From: Microvirga splendida | Lineage (GTDB): Bacteria > Pseudomonadota > Alphaproteobacteria > Rhizobiales > Beijerinckiaceae | DNA length: 64,000 nucleotides | Direction of reading: 5' to 3' | Assembly (NCBI RefSeq): GCF_016427565.1 | Contig: NZ_JAELXT010000022.1 | Span: forward strand, 1 to 64,000 | Shown here: positions 1 through 9,428 of the stretch, one piece after another | How positions within the stretch are numbered: the first letter of the stretch is position 1 | Layout of the letters: every line of letters begins with the position of its first letter | The notes under the pieces: generated by a model | The model's input: only the letters and a program-made list of their open reading frames with translations | What the model was told of the DNA's origin: nothing | Databases searched by the model: none | Made by a program: the position numbers and the translations under genes

Positions 1-727
1 CGGTGCCGGTGACGCTCACGTCCAGATCGCCCGCAGCCAGACGACCCATCGCTCCCGTCATCCCGTTCAGAGGGCGCGTCACGCCATAGACAACGATTGC
101 GGCGAGCAATCCGATGGCCAGGGTCAGGCCCACACCGGACGCGGCGATCAATTTGGTAGAGGTGAATGAGGCCAGCTCAGCCGCATCGCGCTTTTCCTGC
201 TCCAGGGTCGCGGCATTGGCCTCGGACCGCTCGTCGAGAGCCTGTGAGGCCTTCTGGCGCAGGGCGCGGCCTTCGCCGCTCGAGAGCTTGAACGCTTCGT
301 CGCTCTCGTTGAGCTGGGCATGGGCGATGGTCCGGCCCATGACGGCGAAGTAGTCCTCGACGATCTTCTTCAATTGCTCGTTGGTCGCGCGGCGCTCCGG
401 CGTATCGGACAGCGCGATCAGGGCATCCAGATCCTTCAGGGCTTCCTCTTTGGCTTCCCGGAAGGCCTGCTCGTAAACCGCCATCTCCTGGAAGCGCGTC
501 TCGATGATCAGGTTCTTTTCCTGGACCGCCGCCTCGTTGACGTGGGCCTTGATATCCAGCGCCATGCTGCGCCGGGCCGCGTGCACATCGACGATCTGCT
601 GGGTTTCCTCGGCGAGAGTGTCCAGACCCGTCTTGGCAAAAATGATGAGGCCAATGGTGACGGCGACCATCACGATCACTGGAATGGCCAGCTTTGTAAT
701 GATTTTGAGGTTGTTCAAGGCACGCAT
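1..727 (-). CDS. Methyl-accepting chemotaxis protein, N-terminal part (cut by window edge)
   Basis: Membrane chemoreceptor; only the first 242 residues lie in the window and the frame is open to position 1. The ATG is at 725-727 on the minus strand and the protein begins MRALNNLKII. A first membrane segment (about residues 11-31) is followed by a helical periplasmic part of about 160 residues, rich in Glu, Ala and Lys like a four-helix-bundle sensor. A second membrane segment lies at about 192-215. A HAMP domain starts at about 217 (TRPLNGMTGAMGRLAAGDL). The cytoplasmic signalling domain that would contact CheA/CheW is outside the window, so the chemotaxis assignment rests on the TM-4HB-TM-HAMP layout. 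A HAMP-containing histidine kinase or cyclase is possible but less likely. Confidence 0.75.
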   Translation of the reverse strand, partial: MRALNNLKIITKLAIPVIVMVAVTIGLIIFAKTGLDTLAEETQQIVDVHAARRSMALDIKAHVNEAAVQEKNLIIETRFQEMAVYEQAFREAKEEALKDLDALIALSDTPERRATNEQLKKIVEDYFAVMGRTIAHAQLNESDEAFKLSSGEGRALRQKASQALDERSEANAATLEQEKRDAAELASFTSTKLIAASGVGLTLAIGLLAAIVVYGVTRPLNGMTGAMGRLAAGDLDVSVTGT

Positions 728-944
728 TGCATTTCGGTGGCCCGCCCGCATCGCCGCGGGAGGCGCGCGCCCCCACGACGCGCTGATCCAGGCTACCTGT
801 TTTTATCCCGTAAGATCGACATGATCTATTACGGCAAGTACGTATTGAGAAAGTAAGTTTTCCTTAAGACTTTGGAAGTCTCAAAGCACCTGAAAGCAAC
901 ACGTTAAATTTCATTAAGAAACTTTTTCCGGGCAAGAGTTTTAC

Positions 945-1832
945 CTAAAGCACCACGATGCCGGCATGCTTGGCCTTGTTGTCGGGCTCCACATGAATCG
1001 TGATCAGCGCATCCTCCACATCGGCCTTCAGCGCCCGCTCCAACCTGTCGCAGATGTCGTGCGCCTCGGTGACGCTCATGGCGCCGGGCACGACGAGGTG
1101 GAAATCGATGAAGGTCATCCGGCCCGCATGGCGCGTGCGCAGGTCATGGGCCTCCAGCGCGCCATCCGCATTGGCGGAGATGATCTCGCGCACCCGCACG
1201 AGCGTCGCCTCGGGCAGGGCCTCGTCCATGAGGCCGCCGATGCTTTCCTTGATCAATCCCCAGCCGGACCAGAGAATGTTGACGGCCACCATGGCCGCGA
1301 GGGCGGAGTCGAGCCAAGTCCATCCGGTGAGCGGCACCAGCAGAAGGCCGACGATGACCACCGCCGATGTCACCACATCGGTGAGAAGATGGCGCCCGTC
1401 GGCCACCAGCGCGGGGGAGCGCAGGCGCCGTCCGTGACGGATCAGAGCCCAAGACCAGACCGCGTTGACGATGCCGGCGACCGCGTTGATCGCGAGGCCG
1501 TGCATCGGAGCATCGATCACCCTTGGCGACAGGAGCCCGAAATAGGCCTCTCGCAGGATCGCAAGGGCCGCGACGATGATCAGCACGCCTTCGAGCACCG
1601 CCGAGAAGTACTCCACCTTGTGGTGGCCGTAGGGGTGGTTGGCATCGGGTGGCGCGGCGCTCAGGCGGACGGCCATGAAGGCCGCCACCGCCGTCACCAC
1701 GTTGATGATGCTCTCAAGGGCGTCGGAATAAAGCGCAATGCTGCCCGTGATGTAATAGGCGGCATATTTCAGGACGAAAACAACGGTTCCGACGAATATG
1801 CTGCCGATGGCAAGTTTTTGAATCTTGTCCAT
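945..1832 (-). CDS. Cation diffusion facilitator (CDF) family metal exporter
   Basis: Inner-membrane proton-coupled exporter of divalent metals (Zn, Fe, Cd, Co or Mn; the ion cannot be read from sequence), 295 residues, the usual family length. Visible family marks are SDALES in the first membrane helices (about 36-41), the HPYGHHKVEYFS loop (about 66-77), a histidine-aspartate pair in GRHLLTDVVTS, and a C-terminal cytoplasmic ferredoxin-like domain (about 205-285) rich in His and Asp, with TIHVEP near the end. It stands alone: 215 bases separate it from the cyclase upstream and 217 from the chemoreceptor downstream, all on the minus strand. No metal-responsive regulator is adjacent. Confidence 0.88.
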   Translation of the reverse strand: MDKIQKLAIGSIFVGTVVFVLKYAAYYITGSIALYSDALESIINVVTAVAAFMAVRLSAAPPDANHPYGHHKVEYFSAVLEGVLIIVAALAILREAYFGLLSPRVIDAPMHGLAINAVAGIVNAVWSWALIRHGRRLRSPALVADGRHLLTDVVTSAVVIVGLLLVPLTGWTWLDSALAAMVAVNILWSGWGLIKESIGGLMDEALPEATLVRVREIISANADGALEAHDLRTRHAGRMTFIDFHLVVPGAMSVTEAHDICDRLERALKADVEDALITIHVEPDNKAKHAGIVVL

Positions 1833-2047
1833 GGCGCGACACTTGGAAAAAGCTCAATCTGCGGGAAACGACGCGACCTTATAGAGCCAGTCTGGCTCAG
1901 TGCAAGACTTTGTTTTTACTTGCAATTGGTTTGCAAAATCATGATGCGCGGCAAAGCAGTCCAGAGAATGTCAATCCTGCTCAAGGATCGAGCGGAAGCA
2001 ACTTTTTCAGAGACGGGCCATAGCGCGATACAGGTTTCCGAGAGACA

Positions 2048-4024
2048 TCACTCAGGGATCGCCGCCGCCTTCCCCATCAGTTTCTTGTAGTAGTTCGACA
2101 AGGACGGAGCGAGCGTCTGGCAGTGCTGAACGAGGGCCAGGGCTTCCACGCGCTTGCCCGCACCGATGGTGTCGAGAAGCGCGGGATGCAGTTCCGTCAA
2201 CTCAGCAAGCGCCGGGTCCCCGCGCTGCTCGGCCGGCGCCACGATGGTGAAGATCGCGGATTTCTCGCTGCGGCCCTTGACGGCGATGCGGTCGAGTTCG
2301 ATGAGCACGAAATGCTCCTGCAGGGCCTTTGCCGTGGCGGGGCCGAGCACGATGGAGACGCCGTATTCCTTCGACAGGCTTTCCAGGCGCGAGGCGAGGT
2401 TCACCGTGTCGCCGAGAACGGAATAATCGTAGCGCCAGCGCGAGCCCACATTGCCGACCACGCAATCGCCGGTGTTGATGCCGACGCCGATGGCGAAGAC
2501 GGGCGCATCCTCGCCCTGCTCCTGCCGCAGCTCCGCATTGAGGGTCTTCACCGCCTCCAGCATGCGCAGGGCGGCGCGAGCGGCCCGCAGGGGGTGATCG
2601 GGGCTGGCTAGGGGCGCGTTCCAGAACGCCATCACGCAGTCGCCGATATATTTGTCGATGGTGCCGCCTTCCGCGAGCACCGCCTCCGAGAGCGGATCGA
2701 GCAGGCGGTTGATGAGCGTGGTCAGCCGCTCCGGCTCGTCCTTCAGCTTCTCCGACAGGGTGGTGAAGCCGCGCACGTCGCAGAACAGGATGGAGAGGTT
2801 GCGCCGCTCGCCTCCCAGCTTCAGCGAGCTGGGATCGCGCGCGAGCTGCGCCACGAGATCCGGCGACAGGTAGCGCGAGAAGGCCTCCGACACCGTGCGC
2901 CGCAAGTGCCGCTCGCGGGCATAGTCGAGACCGAACCGGGTGCCGAACACCGCCAGCGCCGCGGCGGCCGGCAGGGCGGGCGGCGCCCAGACCCGTCCGA
3001 AGCGCAGGAGAGCCCAGGCTCCGACGATGAAGGACGCCAGCACAAGAACGGCGGACAGGCCCGTGCGCCACGTCATGCCTCTCGTGGAGAACGCGGCGGC
3101 CAGGAAGGCTCCGGCGATGACCAAGCACACCATCAGGGGGCGGGACACCGGCAGCACGTAGAGACCGTGCCGAAGATTGTCGAGGATGTTGGCCTGCACC
3201 TCGACGCCCGGCGTGAGGGTGCCCTCGGTCAGGGTATAGGGGGTGGGGAAGGCATCCGGCGTGCCGATATCGGCGGAGGTCGCTTGCTTCAGGCTCAGTC
3301 CCACCAGAACGATTTGGTCCTTGAAGTAGCCCGGCGGCAGGAAATTGGCCGGGTCCAGCGCTTGGTAATAGGACACGCGAGGATAGGTGTAGGCCGGTCC
3401 GAGATACTGGATCAGCGCTCCTTCGGGGGCGGCGGGCCTGGGCTCCCCAGCCAGGCGCAGGGCCTCGCCGGCGAAGCTGTCCCGCGTCTCCGGCATGCGG
3501 CGCAGATAGGCGTCCCCATCGAGGTGAACCGAGGCCACGCCGGCCGCCGCGCCCGCATCGAGGAAAGGATCGAGCGGGTTGACCCGGGTGACCTGAACAC
3601 CCTGGTTCAACATCGTGGTGACGTCGTCAGCCGCCAGCACCACGTCCGGGCCGAGAGCCCCGGCAAGCGCCGTATCCGCCGCCTCGTTGGAAGGATCGGC
3701 GAAGACGATGTCGAAGGCGATGACCTTCGCGCCGGCCGCGCGCAGGCTCTCGACGAGCCTGGCATGGGTCTCCCGCGACCATGGCCAGCGCTGGCCGATC
3801 TCGCCGATGGACGGCTCATCGATGGCCACCAGGACGGCTCCCGGCTGTGCCGGAGCCGGCGGCGCGATCACCGAGAGCAGATCGTAGAGCCGCGCCTCGA
3901 TGAGGCGCATGGGCTGGAAGAACAGAAACGGGATCAGCAGCGCCGCAACGATGCCCGCCATGGTGAAATGGCGCCAGAGGGGTTCTCCGGCGCCATGATC
4001 CCGTGCTGTCTCCGGCGTCTTCAC
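2048..4024 (-). CDS. CHASE2-domain adenylate/guanylate cyclase (class III)
   Basis: Membrane signalling enzyme making cAMP or cGMP, 658 residues. After an N-terminal membrane segment (about 23-40) comes a CHASE2 extracytoplasmic sensor (about 45-290), then three closely spaced membrane helices (about 295-365), then a class III catalytic domain from about 410. The catalytic domain shows LSILFCDVRGFTTLSEKL with the metal-binding aspartate, GGTIDKYIGDCVMAFWNAP with the second aspartate, and the transition-state region YDYSVLGDTVNLASRLE. The start is GTG at 4022-4024. One base separates it from the TGA (4026-4028) of the FecR protein upstream, so the two are probably translationally coupled. CHASE2 and FecR genes often neighbour each other in Proteobacteria; the inferred role is sensing envelope state and converting it to a cyclic nucleotide. 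Confidence 0.9.
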   Translation of the reverse strand: MKTPETARDHGAGEPLWRHFTMAGIVAALLIPFLFFQPMRLIEARLYDLLSVIAPPAPAQPGAVLVAIDEPSIGEIGQRWPWSRETHARLVESLRAAGAKVIAFDIVFADPSNEAADTALAGALGPDVVLAADDVTTMLNQGVQVTRVNPLDPFLDAGAAAGVASVHLDGDAYLRRMPETRDSFAGEALRLAGEPRPAAPEGALIQYLGPAYTYPRVSYYQALDPANFLPPGYFKDQIVLVGLSLKQATSADIGTPDAFPTPYTLTEGTLTPGVEVQANILDNLRHGLYVLPVSRPLMVCLVIAGAFLAAAFSTRGMTWRTGLSAVLVLASFIVGAWALLRFGRVWAPPALPAAAALAVFGTRFGLDYARERHLRRTVSEAFSRYLSPDLVAQLARDPSSLKLGGERRNLSILFCDVRGFTTLSEKLKDEPERLTTLINRLLDPLSEAVLAEGGTIDKYIGDCVMAFWNAPLASPDHPLRAARAALRMLEAVKTLNAELRQEQGEDAPVFAIGVGINTGDCVVGNVGSRWRYDYSVLGDTVNLASRLESLSKEYGVSIVLGPATAKALQEHFVLIELDRIAVKGRSEKSAIFTIVAPAEQRGDPALAELTELHPALLDTIGAGKRVEALALVQHCQTLAPSLSNYYKKLMGKAAAIPE

Positions 4025-4025
4025 C

Positions 4026-7000
4026 TCAGAACCTGGCTTTCACGCTCGCCTCGAAGGTGCGCCCCGGCCCGCGGATGTCGGGAGCCAGTTCGTAATCCTC
4101 GTCGAGCATGTTGAGCACGCTCAGGCCGAACAGGAAGCGGCGATCCGGGGTTTCCCAGGTCAGCGCTGCATCGGCCGTCCAGTAATCGTCGATGTCGCGC
4201 CCCTGCAGGTTGCCCGTGATGTCTCCCACGAAGGTGCCGGCGAGGGTGAACTTGAGGCGGCTCGGATGCACGAAGGTGACGCCCGCGCGGGCGAACCGGC
4301 CGGCGACGAACGGCACCTCAGCGCCGCGCGCCTCTTCCGAGCGCACCTCCGACGAGATCGTCCCGATGGTGCCGAACACGCCGATGCCATGGGTCAGCCA
4401 GAGGTTGGCCGTCGCGGCGAGCCGCTCGATGCGGGCCTTGTCGATGCCGATGTCGGTGACGGAGTAGGCCACCGGAAGGTTCAGGTTCTCCGCGTCCTGG
4501 CGCTGATACTCCACGGACGTGAAGACGTACGGCGACCATTCCGCGTCCCAGCGCAGGGCCAGGGTTTTGGTCTCCCCTCCGAACCCGGTGGGAATGTCGT
4601 TGGGAACGATGCCCACCGTGGTGACAGGGGCCAGGGTGAAGGGGATCGGCTGCCTCGTGTCCTGACGGTAGGCGGCCCGGAGCCAATGACCTTCGAAGGG
4701 AGCAATGCCAAGCCCGACCCGCGGCGAGATCGCGTCGTTATCTTCATCCGCGATCTCGATGGTGCTGCGTTCGATCCCGGCCTGGGCCTCGAACCAGTCG
4801 AGCGGCCGCCAGATGGCATCCGCATAGAGACGGGTTGCGGTAAAGCTTGAAGCGGTGCGCTCGTTCGTGTCGAAGAATTCCTCGCAGAGCCGCGTGTCGA
4901 GATTGAAGATGCACCCACGACCGGTCGTACGAGAGACGGTCCGTCCCCGTTGCGCCTCGAGCCCGTAGTGAAGGGTCACATCGCCAAAGCCGATCATGTG
5001 AGACAGGGCGGCCGAACCGCCTTCCACGCGCGTGCGGGTCCAGGTATTTCCGACCACGGCGGCGAACGGGTTGAGCGGGCTAGTTTCCACTCCGGCCTGC
5101 TGAAGCCGATCGATCGAGTTGATCCCGAAGACGGCACCCGTCAGCACGTTCCTGTCACCGAAGCTGTGGCTCCATCCGGCGCCGCCCAGCACCGCCGTGT
5201 TGTTCTGGGTCGAATCGGTCAGGCTGTTCTGTGTGAGGACCTGCGCAATGGCGGGATCGTTGTTCGCTCCGGCCCCGAACACGAGAAAACGGTCGGCCGC
5301 CGTGGGCGCCATGCCGATGAAGAAGGAGCCGCTATCGGCGTTCTCCCTGTCGATGAGGTCGCGTCCGTTCGTCTTGGTGCGGCTTGCCGTGAAGTTGAAC
5401 GACGTCGGAACCGGCTCGTTCGAGAAGCCCTGGACCGTGGCGTCGGCGCCCCAGCCGATGCGGCCGTTGTGGTGCAGGAGCGAGCCGCCCACTTCCGCGT
5501 CGAGGAAGGGGCGGCGGTAGAAGTCGGGCCGCCCGATGCGGCCGGAGACGGCGAGCGGGTCGAAGAAGAGGCCCTGGATCGTGAGGTTGAGCGCCGAGAG
5601 GTCCACGCCGACGCCGCTCTCGATGTTCGAAACATCCGGCCGGCCTGTGACGATGCCGGGCCGCTCGACGGCCGATTGGTCGAAATAGCTCGAGGCGTCG
5701 AAGGGATCGAACACCCGGTCGCCGTAGAAGCGCGACCACTCGTTCAGGTTCAGGAAGCGATAGGCCTGGGCCGGAAAGGAGCCGCCATCCTTGTTGATGG
5801 CAATGCCGGCGAAATCGCCGCCGCGCTGGCGGTAGCGGCGCAGGGTCTCGCGCGCGGCGAGAACGGCCTGATCCGCCTGGTACTGATCGATGGCAATACC
5901 CGTGCGCACGCTCGAGACGGCGGGGTCGTTCGGATCGAGCCGGTCCGCATTGTCGAGGGCCTGGATCGCCAGATCGTCGTCGCCGTTCTGGTAATAGGCG
6001 GCGGCTGCCAGGAGCAGGCCCTGGGACAGGCCGGGATTGGCGGCAGAGCCCGCGAGAATGGCCTCGAGGCCTTTGACCGGATCGCCTTTCTGCATCAGGT
6101 AGCGGCCCCGTGCGAGGTAGGCCACGTGGAAGCCGGGATCGAGGGCCAGCGCCTTGTCGATCATCACGCCGGCTTCCTCGACGCGGTATTGATCCAGCAG
6201 GAAGATGGCCAGGTTGGCGTAGGCAACCGGGCTCCACGGATCTTCCGCGATGGCCCGGCGCATGGCCTCTTCGGCGGCAAGCGGGCGGTCCCGGTCCGAT
6301 TCGAAGAGGCCGAGCGTGTTCCAGAGGCCGGAGTTGCCGGGCGCGATCTCCACGGCCCGGCGCAGGGCCTCGATCGCCGCGTTGACCTCGCCGTCGATGT
6401 CGCCGCGGATGTTGCTGTCGGCGGCGATGACCTCGGGATCGTCCGGGTCGAGGGCCTTGGCTCTGGCGATGGAGGCGCGCATCTCCTCGCGTCGGTTCAG
6501 GGCGTAGGCAACCGTGGCGGCCGTCATGGCGATCCGTGCATCGTTCGGGAAGCGCTTCTCCGCCGCTCTCAGGACTTCGGCCGCGGCATTCAGGTCCTGC
6601 TTGAAGGCGACCACATAGGCATGGGCCAGGGCGGCAAACGGATCGTTGCCAGGAGCCTTGGGCTCCGCATAGACCCGGTTCGGATCGGCCAATGACTGGG
6701 TGATGTAGCGCCCGTAGGAGGCCAGCACGCGCCGCTTGGGGTCGAGATTCCGCTCGGCCCTTGCGAACAGGGCCGCGGCCTCGGACCAGCGATGCTGCGA
6801 TCCGAGGAGGGCTGCTTCCACCATGTCGGCGCGGGCGCGCTGGGAGGCGCTCATAGGACGGTTGCGGGCCTCCGCCAGCGCCTGCGCGGCAACGGCCCTG
6901 CCGTCATAGGAGGGGGCGATCTCGGCCAGCGTCAGCCAGTCGTCGACGCTGCGCGCCTCCGGCGGCATGGCCTTGATCCGGGCCCGCTCCGCTCTCAGGG

Positions 7001-7670
7001 TCGGCCCCGTCAGGGGGGTGGTCGAGAGGGACGAGAAGGTCTCGCGCAGGCTCAGGTAGAAGAGCATCTGCTCGCGGTCGTTGGAGTTGGTGATCACGAA
7101 CTTCGTCGGCGCCTGGCCGATGGACGCGACGGCGCCCTCGCCCTGGCGGACCGTGACGGAGCCTTGGGCATTGGTGAGCTGGACCACGCCTTCGAGCACG
7201 ATGAGGGAGGTGCGGCCTCCCTCGACCGAGAGCGACCAGTCGGTGCCGCGGATGGCTGCAACAGCCGCGGGCGTCTTGACGTCCACGCCCGAGCCGCCAC
7301 GGGCTGCACGGGCCCAGATGGTGCCGCTCTGCAGGCTGAGCTGGGTGTCCCCCGCCGGGCTGGCGGCCACGTCGTTGATCGTCAGGGTCGAGTTGCGCCC
7401 GACGCGGATCTGCGTTTGGTCGGAAAACAGGATCGCGAGATTGCCGATCTCGTTGGTGCGCAGGGTGTCGCCGCCGACCACGCTCTGCTGGACCGGGGCC
7501 GAGCGCCAGAGATCCTCGCGCACGAAGCGCAGTTCCTCGCCGCCCTTGGCGGCCACGATGGCGCCCGCTGCCGGAACCGGACGCGGCACGGGAGCCTGAG
7601 CCTGCGCATGGACGAGGCTCAGCGCGAGGGCGCTCGTGGCGGTCAGAAGGCGGAAAGATCGTATAGACAT
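4026..7670 (-). CDS. Large FecR-TPR-outer-membrane beta-barrel protein
   Basis: 1214 residues, exported. A signal peptide (about 1-25, cut near AQAQA) is followed by a FecR domain (about 45-190: GDTLRTNEIGNLAILF, RVGRNSTLTI, TPAAVAAIRGTDWSL). Next is a long TPR solenoid (about 255-640: ALDPDDPEVIAADSN, WNTLGLFESDRDRP, AYANLAIFLLDQYRVEEA). A C-terminal region of about 550 residues with alternating aromatic/polar strands, such as TLHYGLEAQRG, ends in ARF with the terminal phenylalanine typical of outer-membrane beta-barrels; this part resembles TonB-receptor or porin barrels. No TonB box or plug is evident. The gene ends one base before the CHASE2 cyclase start. FecR and TPR calls are firm; the barrel is inferred from strand pattern and C-terminus. 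The substrate is unknown. Confidence 0.82.
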   Translation of the reverse strand: MSIRSFRLLTATSALALSLVHAQAQAPVPRPVPAAGAIVAAKGGEELRFVREDLWRSAPVQQSVVGGDTLRTNEIGNLAILFSDQTQIRVGRNSTLTINDVAASPAGDTQLSLQSGTIWARAARGGSGVDVKTPAAVAAIRGTDWSLSVEGGRTSLIVLEGVVQLTNAQGSVTVRQGEGAVASIGQAPTKFVITNSNDREQMLFYLSLRETFSSLSTTPLTGPTLRAERARIKAMPPEARSVDDWLTLAEIAPSYDGRAVAAQALAEARNRPMSASQRARADMVEAALLGSQHRWSEAAALFARAERNLDPKRRVLASYGRYITQSLADPNRVYAEPKAPGNDPFAALAHAYVVAFKQDLNAAAEVLRAAEKRFPNDARIAMTAATVAYALNRREEMRASIARAKALDPDDPEVIAADSNIRGDIDGEVNAAIEALRRAVEIAPGNSGLWNTLGLFESDRDRPLAAEEAMRRAIAEDPWSPVAYANLAIFLLDQYRVEEAGVMIDKALALDPGFHVAYLARGRYLMQKGDPVKGLEAILAGSAANPGLSQGLLLAAAAYYQNGDDDLAIQALDNADRLDPNDPAVSSVRTGIAIDQYQADQAVLAARETLRRYRQRGGDFAGIAINKDGGSFPAQAYRFLNLNEWSRFYGDRVFDPFDASSYFDQSAVERPGIVTGRPDVSNIESGVGVDLSALNLTIQGLFFDPLAVSGRIGRPDFYRRPFLDAEVGGSLLHHNGRIGWGADATVQGFSNEPVPTSFNFTASRTKTNGRDLIDRENADSGSFFIGMAPTAADRFLVFGAGANNDPAIAQVLTQNSLTDSTQNNTAVLGGAGWSHSFGDRNVLTGAVFGINSIDRLQQAGVETSPLNPFAAVVGNTWTRTRVEGGSAALSHMIGFGDVTLHYGLEAQRGRTVSRTTGRGCIFNLDTRLCEEFFDTNERTASSFTATRLYADAIWRPLDWFEAQAGIERSTIEIADEDNDAISPRVGLGIAPFEGHWLRAAYRQDTRQPIPFTLAPVTTVGIVPNDIPTGFGGETKTLALRWDAEWSPYVFTSVEYQRQDAENLNLPVAYSVTDIGIDKARIERLAATANLWLTHGIGVFGTIGTISSEVRSEEARGAEVPFVAGRFARAGVTFVHPSRLKFTLAGTFVGDITGNLQGRDIDDYWTADAALTWETPDRRFLFGLSVLNMLDEDYELAPDIRGPGRTFEASVKARF

Positions 7671-7845
7671 TAAGGAACCAGCTTGATCGGAAGCTACCTG
7701 CTCTAACGTTGCCAGAGCTTAGCAGCAAGAGCCCGGGATCAAAGCCGATTCACATCCTGCACGGTGTGTTTTGAAGCACAGGGTAAATCATTGCGGCATA
7801 TAGGCCACAGATGGCGCCATTCCGTCCGCGGCGGAGGCGGCTCCG

Positions 7846-8220
7846 TCAGGCCGTCTTGCCGCGGGCCATGAGAAGCTTCTGCTTCAGGTCGTGCTGGGCG
7901 AAAGGCTTCTGCAGGACCGGGCGGTCGCGGAAGGTGTCGCGGATCCCCGCGCTGCCATAGCCCGTGGAGAACACGAAGGGGATCGAGCGCTGCGCCAGGG
8001 CCTCCGCCACGGGGTAGATCGGCTCTCCAGCCACGTTCACGTCCAGGATCGCCAGATCGACCTGCTCGCGCGACACGGCTTCGAGGGCCGCAGCCAGCCG
8101 GGCCGCCGGACCGATCACCTCGCAGCCGAAGTCGAGAAGCATGTCTTCCAGCAGCAGGGAAATCGCAGCCTCGTCCTCGACGACAAGGATACGCAGGCCA
8201 TTGAGATCGCCGTCGCTCAT
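7846..8220 (-). CDS. Single-domain response regulator (receiver only)
   Basis: A stand-alone receiver domain of 124 residues from the ATG at 8218-8220 (MSDGDLNGLRILVVEDEAA). The acidic pair is in VVEDEA, the phosphoacceptor aspartate is in LAILDVNVAGEPIYPVAEAL, the switch Ser/Thr is in FVFSTGYG, and the conserved lysine is in VLQKPF. There is no output domain, so it would act by protein contact or as a phosphate relay; the same layout is common among partners of HWE kinases in this order. The frame stays open upstream to an ATG at 8290-8292, but those 24 residues do not look like receiver sequence; a GTG at 8233-8235 is also possible. No kinase gene is adjacent. Confidence 0.85.
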   Translation of the reverse strand: MSDGDLNGLRILVVEDEAAISLLLEDMLLDFGCEVIGPAARLAAALEAVSREQVDLAILDVNVAGEPIYPVAEALAQRSIPFVFSTGYGSAGIRDTFRDRPVLQKPFAQHDLKQKLLMARGKTA

Positions 8221-8696
8221 TACGCTATCGGTCACGGTTTTGCTTTCTTTCAGGCAAGGCGCTGGGAGATCGTTTCCCAGAGCACGGGACACATGCCCTG
8301 GATATTTCGGACTTCAAGCCTTGAGACTCAGACGCTTCTATCACTTTTGCGTCTCCGTGCAAAAGGGCCTGGAACTGCCATGATCCATGATATCATTATA
8401 GAACAGGATCTTAGGGCTCGACAGGTGCATTTCCTAGATCTCGTACCCCTTAAGGCGAAGAGCTGACGTGGCACGCAGAACCGGGCTTTCCGGGGCCTTT
8501 CGGCTCCTCGTGCCACTCTGGTTCATTCTGACGCTACGCCGACCGGGGCGTGGCAGAGTGTATTCTGAACCGGCTTCGCCGCCGCCCGGGAGGGAAGGGG
8601 CGTCTGCCCCCTTGCGGATGGCACCGCTTGTCCTGAATAATCGGCCGATGGTCTCGCGTCTCTCCGCCCATCCTTCCGCCGCCTGGAACTGCAACC
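8221..8696. other. Intergenic region with no supported gene
   Basis: About 475 bases between the divergently oriented response regulator and amidotransferase genes. An AT-rich patch at about 8380-8410 contains the short palindrome ATGATATCAT and could hold promoter elements for either side. Several short open frames run through the GC-rich half (8434-8704), but none has a convincing ribosome-binding site or recognisable protein character. Confidence 0.4.
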
Positions 8697-9419
8697 ATGC
8701 CTAAGCGGCGATCCAAGGCACCGATCCTCATCGTCCTGCACCAGGAGCATTCGACCCCCGGCCGGGTCGGACGCCTGCTCGCGGAGCGCGGCTATCCTCT
8801 CGACATCCGCCGCCCCCGCTTCGGCGATCCGCTGCCCGAGACGCTCGCGGAGCATGCCGGCTCCGTCATCTTCGGCGGGCCTATGAGCGCCAACGATCCG
8901 GATGACTTCATCAGGCAGGAGATCGACTGGATCGCCGTGCCGCTCAAGGAGAACAAGCCCTATCTCGGCCTCTGCCTCGGCGCGCAGATGATGGCCAAGC
9001 ACCTGGGCGCCGGCGTCTGGGCTCATCCCGAGGGCCGGGCCGAGATCGGCTATTATCCGCTCCTACCGACCCAGGCCGGCGAGGCCCTGAGCCGGGATTG
9101 GGGCGTGCCCTGGCCGAGCCATGTCTATCACTGGCACCGGGAGGGGTTCGACTGTCCCTCCGGGGCCGAGACCCTCGCCACCGGGGACGACTTCCCCACG
9201 CAGGCCATCCGGGTGGGCGAGAAGGCCTTCGGGCTCCAGTTCCACCCGGAGGTCACGCATGCCATGCTCTGCCGCTGGACGGTGGTGGCCGAAGAGCGCC
9301 TGTGCATGCCGGGCGCCCAGGATCGCATCCGCCAGCTCGAGGGCCGTTATCAGCACGACCCGCATGTCTCGCGCTGGCTCGACCGGTTCCTGGATCACTG
9401 GCTTGACGAGAAACGCTAG
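8697..9419 (+). CDS. Class I glutamine amidotransferase-like protein
   Basis: 240-residue cytoplasmic protein of the class I glutamine amidotransferase fold (GMP synthase/GuaA_N-like). The nucleophile elbow GLCLGAQ places the catalytic cysteine at residue 93, and the His-Glu pair is in LQFHPEVTH (H183, E185). The oxyanion-side loop IFGGPMSAND is at about 58-67. Stand-alone members of this group release ammonia from glutamine or hydrolyse gamma-glutamyl compounds; the acceptor cannot be deduced. It starts with ATG at 8697. Nine bases downstream begins a GNAT acetyltransferase, so the two are probably co-transcribed, but no pathway gene is nearby to define the substrate. Confidence 0.88.
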   Translation: MPKRRSKAPILIVLHQEHSTPGRVGRLLAERGYPLDIRRPRFGDPLPETLAEHAGSVIFGGPMSANDPDDFIRQEIDWIAVPLKENKPYLGLCLGAQMMAKHLGAGVWAHPEGRAEIGYYPLLPTQAGEALSRDWGVPWPSHVYHWHREGFDCPSGAETLATGDDFPTQAIRVGEKAFGLQFHPEVTHAMLCRWTVVAEERLCMPGAQDRIRQLEGRYQHDPHVSRWLDRFLDHWLDEKR

Positions 9420-9428
9420 TAGCCACCG

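Noticed and set aside
8434..8704. Short open frames on both strands upstream of the amidotransferase
   Set aside because: No ribosome-binding site of note, no recognisable protein character, and Arg/Pro/Ser-rich composition typical of chance frames.
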